From Chrysomallon squamiferum (lineage: Eukaryota > Mollusca > Gastropoda > Neomphalida > Peltospiridae): a DNA stretch of 47,500 bases. The notes beneath the pieces are model-generated. The model was not told where the DNA came from, made no database searches, and saw only the letters and a program-made list of their open reading frames with translations. Positions 39,741-47,500 of the stretch are shown here, piece after piece; positions within the stretch are counted from its first letter, which is position 1, and the number at the start of each line of letters is the position of its first letter. Where the stretch lies: positions 4,089,277-4,136,776 of the forward strand of contig CM022669.1 in assembly GCA_012295275.1 (NCBI GenBank), read 5' to 3'. A program made the position numbers and the translations under genes.

Positions 39741-40518
39741 TTTGTAAGAAGCGATAATTCTTGTGTGAAATTTTAGCGTAAATGGCTTCGTTTAAACCAA
39801 TCTAGCGTAACCAAGAATGCTTTAAGAGTTTCGCCCTTTTGTTTTTTTTCTTCTAACAGATATTTTATTCATTACTAAAACGAAGATTGTTGCGAACATA
39901 TCCCTAATACAGACAGAAATAAAATATAAATATTTTATTAGTATTAATAATTAAATAATAATTATTGTTCATAGAGATAATTCAAAACTGGGCATATTTA
40001 AAAAAAAAAAAATTTAACAAAAAAACATCTCTTAACATCAGATTTTTTTCTTTCGTTCTTTCATATAGATAACAAAAGATAGGTGTAGTAATAACAACAA
40101 TAATGATAACAACAACAACAACACTAATAATAATATTAACAATAATAATAATAATACAGTAAATATATAAGTAACACATTTATAATTCTTAATGTCTTAT
40201 GCGTGACAACTTGTGAAGGCCTCTTCGAGTTAAAATTTGCAAATGAGAAGTATTATGATAGCCAGATAGTAAATAAAACCTGCAAATCTGATGCACTGTC
40301 ATCATTTCTGGATGATAAATACTGCAAATCAGAACTGTTGCCCTTAACTGATGATAAACACATTGTAAGTATCATCATTGCCGGACAGAAAACAAAGAAA
40401 AGCATTCTTAAACATTTTAACGTTTCCTAATAATTATTATTGTTTTAGAATGTTGCCATGTCCATGCTGTTTGTTAAGTACTAAATATATAATGTTATGA
40501 CATAATTTTTATCGACAG

Positions 40519-40563
40519 GACGAGAAGAATCAAATTATAAATACAAATTTATGGTTGCAGTTG
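40519..40563 (+). CDS. nAChR alpha-type subunit, alternative exon 3b (canonical DEKNQ form)
   Basis: A 45-nt exon, phase 0 at both ends, with acceptor TTTTTATCGACAG (a weaker pyrimidine tract than 3a) and donor TTG|GTAAGT. It encodes DEKNQIINTNLWLQL, the near-universal sequence at this position in alpha7-class subunits. It is identical to 3a at 7 of 15 residues. In muscle receptor studies the equivalent DE-x-NQ residues at the beta1-beta2 loop help couple agonist binding to channel opening, so choosing 3a or 3b could change gating. 3b looks like the ancestral version and 3a the diverged copy. Confidence 0.9.
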
Positions 40564-40809
40564 GTAAGTGTAAAAAGCATAAGTTGTTGTTCATCCCATC
40601 CCCGTTATACATCTCGCTTGCAATTTCTAGATGTGGGCTTACGTGTATCTTAATTCCTGTCTTTACATTTATTTATCTTTTTATCAGCCCATTTCTGCTT
40701 GGACACGGAATATAATCTGTCCAAAGAACATTTGGTCTTCTTATTTAAGACACTTTACTTGGAATAATGACAGTCTATGTATTTTCAACATATATCTAAA
40801 CATATGATC

Positions 40810-40861
<52 letters not shown>

Positions 40862-42373
40862 TTATTGTTATTAGTTTAACGTCAGATTTATTTTAATCAA
40901 TCTTTATCAATTTGGATTAAAAATATATATCTATAATATATGTTTAATTTTATTATTATATGATTTAACACTCGTGAGACAGTTTAGTTTCATTATTCCA
41001 GATTAGAGAAATACAGATAAAATAACATATTAGAGAATTTCAAAATTAATCTTGAAAATCCATCCACTCTAGCACATAACCTACTGAAACAGATATTTTG
41101 TTTTAAAATTGCAGTCTCAGTTCACAGTAATTCCTATGCTATATGCATCCATTCATTTATAATTTATATTTTATGTCAAGAAAAAAGTTTATTCCTCTTT
41201 CTTTTTGCATTTTCCGTTTAACCTTTTTCATTCACATGTTGTCAATTTTCTGTCGGTCGTATGTAAATCAGTCGATTTATTTTATGTTTGTACGCTACAT
41301 TTCTTTATCATTCGTTCCTAAATTGACATTAAGACATACCTATATGCGTAAAAGCTTATATATATATATATTCGTTTATATCAGGATTACCTTATGATAC
41401 ACCAGTTATTTGGCCTTGTTCTTTTTATTAAAATCAGGTTTGGGTGTTTATAAAAAATAATGAATTAAGATACCCTGTTTATGCATTCGCCTTTACTGTG
41501 CATGCAATTGGCGCATATGCTTTACATTTCACTTCAAATATTTCCTTTGCAAATGTTAGAAGTAGTTTTAATAGTCTTTGCTATTTATGCTATCTTCTTA
41601 TATCTGTCGTTCCTTTTTTTTTTTTCTTTGTTAATTATTATTATTATTATTATTATTTTTGTCTTTCTTTTTTTTACAATTACAATCAATTTCGTTTGGC
41701 TTTTTCTTTTTTGCAATTTCACAATCATCTCTCTCTCTCTCTATTCGTTTTCTTTTTTACAAACACGTTGCATCTTTGCTGAAAATTTTCAGTGCTCGTT
41801 AATCAACATGCAAATTTAAGTGTTGTTTGCTGTTATTTGTTGTACTTATAATTATGTATAGATAGTATGTAGTTCGATGTTAGATTAGCGATTTTTTTAA
41901 AAATCTGTTATGAAGGCATTTAGAAAGCATGTATAGTAAATATGTGGGTTATATGAAGAAACCTTATCATTATTTTTCAACGGTTTTCAAGAAATGTTGT
42001 CGTTCATTTATATAGTTTAACATTACAGTATTTCGAATTAAATTAATACGTAAATTAAGAAAATGTTTACACAAAACTTGTTTATATCATTATTTATCTA
42101 TTTTCTCTCAGTTCTTTACTTAATTTTTTAATTATATACTCATTTATTTACTTTTAAAATATTTATTGCTTACATTAGCAGCTTCAAGTTAAAGAAAGTG
42201 ATTGTAAATGTTTTTGTTGATATATAATAATATACATAAATATAAATCCTGTAGTATGGTTCATAAACTCAAAAATTAATATTTGCTTAATTTACAGTAT
42301 ATACATTTGTTTTTTTATGTTGTATTTAAACAATGAGAGGTGGTTAAGTTCAGGAAACTGTTTCTTGTTTTAG
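40564..42373 (+). other. Intron 3 of the nAChR gene
   Basis: About 1.8 kb, AT-rich, with (TTA)n at about 40809-40862 and 41635-41660. It ends in the acceptor TTTCTTGTTTTAG. I searched by eye for further exon 3- or exon 4-like segments and found none. Confidence 0.6.
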
Positions 42374-42483
42374 ACGTGGACAGATGCAAATTTAAAATGG
42401 GATCCTGGACAGTTTGGAAATGTCTCTGCAGTACGAGTGAAGGCAGGTCTTTTGTGGAAACCTGATGTCCTTATGTACAACAG
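42374..42483 (+). CDS. nAChR alpha-type subunit, exon 4 (loops D and A)
   Basis: A 110-nt exon, the same length as the corresponding vertebrate alpha7 exon, encoding residues 82-117: TWTDANLKWDPGQFGNVSAV then RVKAGLLWKPDVLMYN. W83 (in WTD) is the loop D tryptophan of the complementary face. W109-K-P-D-V-L-M-Y116-N is loop A, with the aromatic-box tyrosine Y116. N97-V-S is a glycosylation sequon. It ends in phase 2 at donor CAG|GTAAAA. The codon split at the junction gives Ser, producing 'YNSADD', as in other nicotinic subunits. Confidence 0.95.
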
Positions 42484-42674
42484 GTAAAAATGTGTTATCT
42501 TCTATTTCTTTCTATTTTCTTTTCAGTCTTTTGATTTAGTTATTTTGAGAAATGTTGTGGATTAATTCAATGCATTTCTCATTTCAGAGTCTAGCGCGTG
42601 TTTTGAAATTTATAAGCGTTCTAGAAGTTTTTTAATTTTGCATGGAGTAATGTTTCTGCTTAATGTTTTTGTCC

Positions 42675-42803
<129 letters not shown>

Positions 42804-42940
42804 CGTATATGATATATTGTTATTTATGTATGCACGCACATATGAAATAGATTTATGAAACATACATCCGAAATAGAAACTGAAATAAACAATGAAAACC
42901 GTGTCCAATAACCTGACTATAAACGATTTACTTCCAACAG

Positions 42941-43197
42941 TGCAGACGACGCATACGACAGCACCTTCCACACCAACGTCGTCGTATCCTCGGATGGCAG
43001 CATGCTGTGGGTGCCGCCGGGGATGTTTAAAAGCACGTGTCAAATAGACATCACGTGGTTTCCCTTTGACGAACAAAAATGTGACCTGAAATTTGGGTCA
43101 TGGACCTACGACGGCAGACTTTTGAATCTGTCCGCGGATAAGGAGGAAGGAGGAGACACTTCGAGTTTCATCAGAAACGGGGAATGGGAATTGTTAG
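42941..43197 (+). CDS. nAChR alpha-type subunit, exon 5 (loop E, Cys-loop, loop B)
   Basis: A 257-nt exon encoding residues 118-203. It has SADDAYDSTFHTNVVVSSDG, then loop E and the Cys-loop C151-QIDITWFPFDEQK-C165 (13 residues between the cysteines, as required). These are followed by loop B KFGSW172-TY with the key tryptophan, sequon N180-L-S, and SFIRNGEWELL. In vertebrate alpha7 genes the same stretch is, as I recall, split into two exons (80 + 168 nt), so one intron is absent here. The exon is noticeably more GC-rich than its introns. The donor is TTAG|GTAAGT, phase 1. An open frame continues past the donor into ATTT repeats, but the splice site is strong. Confidence 0.96.
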
Positions 43198-43422
43198 GTA
43201 AGTATTTATTTATTTATTTATTCATATATTTATTGATTTATTTATTTATATATTTTTTGTTAATTTATTTTTAATTGCTCTTCTTACATTCAATCCTAAA
43301 CATGATCATCACTCCTGCAGAAAACACTTTGCTGCCGAAAATTGCGACAAAATTCTATTTGTTCCAGCTTGACATTATAAGAAATGAAAATACAGCAATT
43401 AGTTTTGAAACAAACACACACA

Positions 43423-43475
<53 letters not shown>

Positions 43476-43765
43476 TTACATTAATATAAAACATATACTG
43501 AATTCACACGGAGAATACACAGACACAGATATACACAGAATGATGAAGATATACATAAACCACACAAAAATAAACGCACACTCACTTTACAGTTGTTAAA
43601 AAAAAAAAAAAAAAAAAAAAATCCCGCTGGATTTGATGATAATGCAGCTAATTTTGACATTACCACATTCAGACAAATAAAATAACAGTCAAAAAGAGGA
43701 TCGCTAAGTGTCGCGCTGTGTGAAGTGTCATTAATAACGTTCAGACGACTTTCATCTTCACGCAG
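43198..43765 (+). other. Intron 5 of the nAChR gene
   Basis: 568 nt with (CA)n at about 43412-43474 and poly(A) at about 43600-43621, ending in CTTCACGCAG. No coding content is seen. Confidence 0.7.
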
Positions 43766-43960
43766 ATGTTCCCGTCAAGCGTACGGAACTGAAATACCAC
43801 TGCTGCCCCGAGGTCTACATTGATCTGACATTCACCATACACATACGACGACGTACCTTGTACTACGGTTTCAACATCATCATTCCGTGTGTTCTCATCT
43901 CCTCAATGTCGTTGCTGTTGTTCATTCTGCCGCCAGAGGCAGGCGAGAAGATTTCACTCG
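43766..43960 (+). CDS. nAChR alpha-type subunit, exon 6 (loop C, TM1, start of TM2)
   Basis: A 195-nt exon (the same size as the alpha7 counterpart) encoding residues 204-268. Loop C is Y214-H-C216-C217-P-E-V-Y221; the vicinal cysteine pair defines an alpha-type (principal) subunit, and Y214/Y221 complete the aromatic box. [20 protein letters not shown] then [13 protein letters not shown] is the pre-M1 linker and TM1. GEKISL begins TM2, with E264 at the -1' selectivity position and K265 at 0'. All acetylcholine-contact aromatics are retained, which argues for a true nicotinic receptor rather than one of the cephalopod chemotactile receptors derived from this family. It ends in phase 1 at donor CTCG|GTAAGA. 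Confidence 0.97.
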
Positions 43961-44154
43961 GTAAGAAATATTAGATTAGATCATTAATTAGTAGATAAAT
44001 TAAAAAAACTTGTTTATTAAATAAATCAATCAATAAATAAATAAATAAGCAATAAACAAAGACATAGTTAGTTTTAAAAAAGTCTCAGTTTGAACGTTTA
44101 TGTTTTTTTTTGAAAATCGTAATTAATATTATTAATTTTTATCATTATGTTTAT

Positions 44155-44188
<34 letters not shown>

Positions 44189-44216
44189 TGTGTGTGTGTG
44201 TAATTTCGCAAATCTG

Positions 44217-44243
44217 TATATGTAGGCAAAATAATAGTACTTG

Positions 44244-44312
<69 letters not shown>

Positions 44313-44330
44313 TTATTTTGCCTACATATA
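44217..44330. repeat. Perfect 20-bp inverted repeat enclosing a (CT)n tract
   Basis: TATATGTAGGCAAAATAATA (44217-44236) is the exact reverse complement of 44311-44330. The loop is about 74 nt, mostly CT (44249-44306). In the transcript this makes a stable hairpin 257 nt downstream of exon 6. Confidence 0.9.
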
Positions 44331-44986
44331 TAGAGACGCTAAATAAAATAAATTTACATTATATACAAGGATTCTTCTTTCAAATGCGTGTCAGCTGTTG
44401 GTATCCTATTCTAAATTTGTTTCTGTTATTTCTAACACAGTTTGTTTATGTGTGCTTTCATTCCATAATTCCAACAGGACTCTGGAATCGTAATGGTTCC
44501 TTCCTTGGCAAGCTAACGAGCATCGCGCACAATGTGAATACTAATATCCCATTCCGAACCTATTTATTTTAGGATTCGAACAGTGCTGTAAGAGTTTGTC
44601 GAGCATCCGTGCATTAATATCCCGTTCCAGACCAATTTATTTTATTGTTCGAACATAATACACCCGCTGTGAGAGTTTATACAAGAGCTCTCGAGCGCGG
44701 CTCGAAATCTGCAGTGAGTCGAGTTCTTCAATGAAATGATTCAACCGTGATTGCACTGTCGTCCTTACCATATTCCGTTCTGTTATTTCCTGCTGAATGA
44801 TCCTGGGCAAGAAACAACAATCTGCGGTGTTTGTATCAACATGTGAACTCTTGTCATTGATCGCTAGTCAGTTATGATTGCAATCTGTGGTGCATGCTGT
44901 CAACATGATCGCTGAGCTATCGCTACTCCGGCAATCGTAATGAAGTATCTGTCTTCAGAAAATACGTATTCCTCGAATCAGTATTT

Positions 44987-45028
<42 letters not shown>

Positions 45029-45813
45029 AATGATTTTATTGTTTTGTATTTCTTCATTTATTTATTTAAAAAAAAAAATTTAAAAAAAAAAAAAAAATTC
45101 TTAGAAAGCAAGAAAATGTAAATTATTTTCTTTGAAATGATGAACTTTTCGTTGTTTTATGACAGTTCAAAACCATATACCTTTTACACGATTTTGTTTA
45201 GCTTTCTGGCATTAGTTTCACTTATTATATTCATTAATTCTTTAATTATATATTAAAATGGTCTTTAATGAACCACATGACGGCAAAAAATTGATCGTGA
45301 AATTGGCAAAATCAATGGCTATAAGCCAGTAAGAGTATACTTTATGCTACATGTTTAAATGAGTCTGTTTGCGTGAATATGTATGGCTGGGTGTGTGTAT
45401 CTATGTGTTGCCTATACATTTGCGTGTGTAAGAGTTTATGTGTCACGTCTGATAATTTGAAAGACGGTTGTGTTTTGTTAGAGTTTAAATTTCTGGACAG
45501 TTTGCTTTATATTTATGCGTGCATGTATATGAGAACGTGTTTGTGGGGATGTGTGTATATGTCTGTGTATGTATATTTATGTGTGTGTATGTGTGTGTAT
45601 ATATATATTCGAATGTAATGAAAATGAACTATATAAAGGTAAGTTCATATACAAATGAGATGAACAATAATTAGTAATTGAAAATTCTGTATTCTGGTTT
45701 GTTTTATGTTGTCTACCTCCACTGACTAACTTGTTAGTACACTATGTGACAAATCTGCACACTGCTTAACAGCATGTATGTATTCACGATACTACTACCA
45801 CTACTACTACTAA

Positions 45814-45845
<32 letters not shown>

Positions 45846-46464
45846 CTACTACTAATAATAATGTGTTGTATTTCTTTGTGTTTTCATTTTTGGTTTTAGT
45901 TCTTTTACTTAACAATATATAAATCCTGGTTATTTTTTGTTTTTTTTTGGCTTATTTATTTATTTATTTATTTATATATTTTTTTTCTTTTTCGTCAACT
46001 AACGATGCTAAATTATTCCTAATACAAATTTCTAAGTTATAAAGAACATCCATGTTACACTAACAATTGCTTATTAAGCCTAACATTGTATAGTTATTTA
46101 TTAAGAAGAAAATTAATGGATGACTACTGATGTTTTTGCTTGTTTTAAACCAGACACTCATATATAAACATTCTCATTAACACACACATAGGCGCACATA
46201 CACAACTTATATACATTTAAATATTGCTCATTCAGTGTTTGCTTATAAAAGTAAATACGTCAAAAATATTTGGTGGTCATATGTTATAATTAAAAAAGAA
46301 TTTTTTTTATTATTTCAGATTTGAAAAACATTGTTTTATACTATACTAAATCCATAATATACATCTTCCTGTATTAATTATTAAATATTTTATATCGTTT
46401 TATATCAAGCACTTCTTGTCAGCATGTATCTCACAGCTGCCAAAAAATAGCACTGAGCAAAACT

Positions 46465-46491
46465 GCACACACACACACAACACATATACAC

Positions 46492-46548
<57 letters not shown>
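46465..46548. repeat. (CA)n microsatellite
   Basis: About 80 bp of CA with a few interruptions at its left end. Confidence 0.95.
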
Positions 46549-46551
<3 letters not shown>

Positions 46552-46689
46552 ATATATATTTCCACAATGATCAAAACCATACTAAACATTATTTTATTAT
46601 TATTATTTGGACAAAAATCCAGGGCAATATATTTAACCATCAACACAGTCTCTTTATGAAGAAGTACTAAACAAAATACTTTGTATTTA

Positions 46690-46990
46690 TACTTGTACAA
46701 ATGATTCGAATCAACATATTTATCCAAATAATTTCAGTTTAACATATAACTGAGAGCATATAGTACTGAAAATGTATATTTAGACAATGAATGAAACCAG
46801 TATATTTATCTAACAGTATAATTCCAGTTTCAAAATTAAATAATTAAAGATAAAAATACCAAAATGAAACTAGTATATTCACAACTGTCGACATTGAATA
46901 AACGAGAACATTTATATTTTTATAGTTGCACAGTGATTCGAACCGACATATTTAGAATCAGTATAATTTGAGTATCACTGAAGTAAAACC
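46690..46990. repeat. Degenerate tandem repeat before the TM2 exon
   Basis: About four diverged copies of a unit containing ATGATTCGAATCAACATATT / GTGATTCGAACCGACATATT, followed by 'CAGTATAATT(CC)AGTTT'. Spacing is about 70-90 bp. Confidence 0.5.
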
Positions 46991-47095
46991 GTATGGAGAC
47001 AAACGTCATTATTTAGACATCGTTGTGGCTTGGAGGTTTCTGCTAGCGGCACAGCTAGTTTCGATGTTTGCAATGTTTTGTGTGTATCGTTGTAG

Positions 47096-47182
47096 GTATG
47101 ACAATCCTTCTCTCCATGATGGTCTTCCTGCTGCAGGTGTCCGAACTGATGCCATCCACGTCAGACGCCACACCGCTTATTG
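47096..47182 (+). CDS. nAChR alpha-type subunit, exon 7 (TM2 pore helix)
   Basis: An 87-nt exon, the same length as the alpha7 TM2 exon, with acceptor TATCGTTGTAG and donor ATTG|GTATGC. With the carried G it encodes GMTILLSMMVFLLQVSELMP then STSDATPLI (residues 269-297). Numbering TM2 from E264 (-1'), it has T6', L9' (the conserved gate leucine), V13' and E20', as in cation-selective nicotinic channels. Less usual are M11', M12' and the polar Q at 17'. It ends in phase 1; the M2-M3 loop, TM3, cytoplasmic loop and TM4 must lie beyond the right edge. No stop or poly(A) signal is expected here. Confidence 0.95.
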
Positions 47183-47500
47183 GTATGCCACAAATTCACT
47201 GCTACGGCCACGTTTATGTCCTAGACTAGTGCTTGTGTTAGAAAACTCAGTTGTAGCGTAGTTGTGTTGTGTTGACGTCAGTAGTTTCAGAAACAAAGTG
47301 GAAAGTTTTGGTATTCAGTTATTTCAGATTTCAGAACAGTTTTGACAGTTCATTGATGTTGATGATCATCATCACTATTGCCGTCGTTATACTAACTAAA
47401 GCAAAAGATCAAAGACAAGTATGACATCTACGACAGTGGTTACTTCACGAACAACCAAATATCTACAGTAACTATACTAATAAGCATGACAACAACACCA
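47183..47500 (+). other. Start of intron 7 of the nAChR gene
   Basis: Begins with donor GTATGC and runs to the window edge without the next exon. It contains a full CRE palindrome TGACGTCA at 47273-47280, about 90 bp after the exon. Confidence 0.65.

Larger units (their letters stand above)
39560..40518 (+). other. Intron between alternative exons 3a and 3b
   Basis: A 959-nt intron. Its first 180 nt hold four GCATG motifs (39593, 39604, 39644, 39736) and a full CRE, TGACGTCA (39689-39696), set in an imperfect palindrome GCGCTGACGTCATAGCGC. The middle is poly(A) and AAC/AAT-rich. A 75-codon open frame at 40203-40430 shows weak internal repetition (CKSDAL..LDDK / CKSELL..TDDK) but has no clear relation to the receptor. 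Confidence 0.6.
43961..47095 (+). other. Intron 6 of the nAChR gene (between TM1 and TM2 exons)
   Basis: About 3.1 kb, the longest visible intron of the gene apart from the 5' region. It carries (TG)n at 44155-44200, the inverted repeat at 44217-44330, ATTT repeats near 45000-45030, (TAA)n at about 45812-45838, (CA)n at 46465-46548 and a degenerate tandem array at about 46690-46990. Unique, less AT-rich sequence lies at 44470-44950. I found no second TM2-like exon, in contrast to the multiple TM2 exons of insect alpha6. Confidence 0.6.

Noticed and set aside
43002-43274. Open frame continuing past exon 5 into LFIYLFIYL-type sequence
   Set aside because: The strong donor TTAG|GTAAGT at 43198 and the in-phase next exon show the extension is intronic ATTT repeat.
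43961-47095. Search for alternative TM2 exons like those of insect alpha6
   Set aside because: No second segment with a GEKISL-compatible phase and TM2-like peptide was found; only the 87-nt exon at 47096 qualifies.
46968-47261. 97-codon open frame overlapping the TM2 exon
   Set aside because: It is in a different frame from the nicotinic TM2 reading, which has correct splice sites, phase and family sequence.

Overview
The window is AT-rich, intron-rich animal DNA. It is crowded with very long microsatellites: (GA)n/(CT)n tracts of 50-130 bp, plus (CA)n, (TTA)n, (TATC)n and (TACA)n. The ion-channel exons at the right end are clearly those of an invertebrate nicotinic acetylcholine receptor. 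Together with the microsatellite load and long non-coding spacing, this suggests a mollusc, most likely a cephalopod such as an octopus. The species call is inference; the gene identities come from the translated exons.

Layout. (1) 233-2486, + strand: the last four coding exons of a gene whose product looks like the C-terminal part of a von Willebrand factor A (VWA)-type protein. It ends in a basic tail plus a CaaX-like tetrapeptide (CSVM). Poly(A) signals follow near 2851-2871. (2) About 2.9-36.9 kb: 34 kb with no convincing protein-coding gene. It holds microsatellites, a 1.4 kb minisatellite of about 34-bp units (5620-7045), inverted repeats, old degenerate tandem arrays, a recent tandem duplication (33.8-34.4 kb) and scattered GC-richer islands. 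Some islands carry full CRE palindromes (TGACGTCA) or strong splice donors and may be upstream non-coding exons or regulatory DNA. (3) 36901-47182, + strand: the first eight recognisable exons of a nicotinic acetylcholine receptor alpha-type subunit, running from the signal peptide through the extracellular domain and TM1 to the end of TM2. The gene runs off the right edge before TM3, the cytoplasmic loop and TM4.

The receptor keeps all five aromatic-box residues of the acetylcholine site (Y116, W172, Y214, Y221, and W83 on the complementary face). It also has the 13-residue Cys-loop, the vicinal CC pair and the cation-selectivity glutamates around TM2. It should therefore be a genuine ligand-gated cation channel subunit, close to the alpha7/insect-alpha6 class.

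The most interesting observation is two homologous, same-phase 45-bp versions of exon 3 (39515-39559 and 40519-40563). They are predicted to be mutually exclusive and to swap the beta1 / beta1-beta2 coupling-loop segment. The first lies 177 nt downstream of an 80-nt CU tract (PTB-like) and is followed within 181 nt by four GCATG motifs (RBFOX-like), an arrangement typical of tissue-regulated exons. The two genes show no sign of working together; they are simply neighbours on the same strand.
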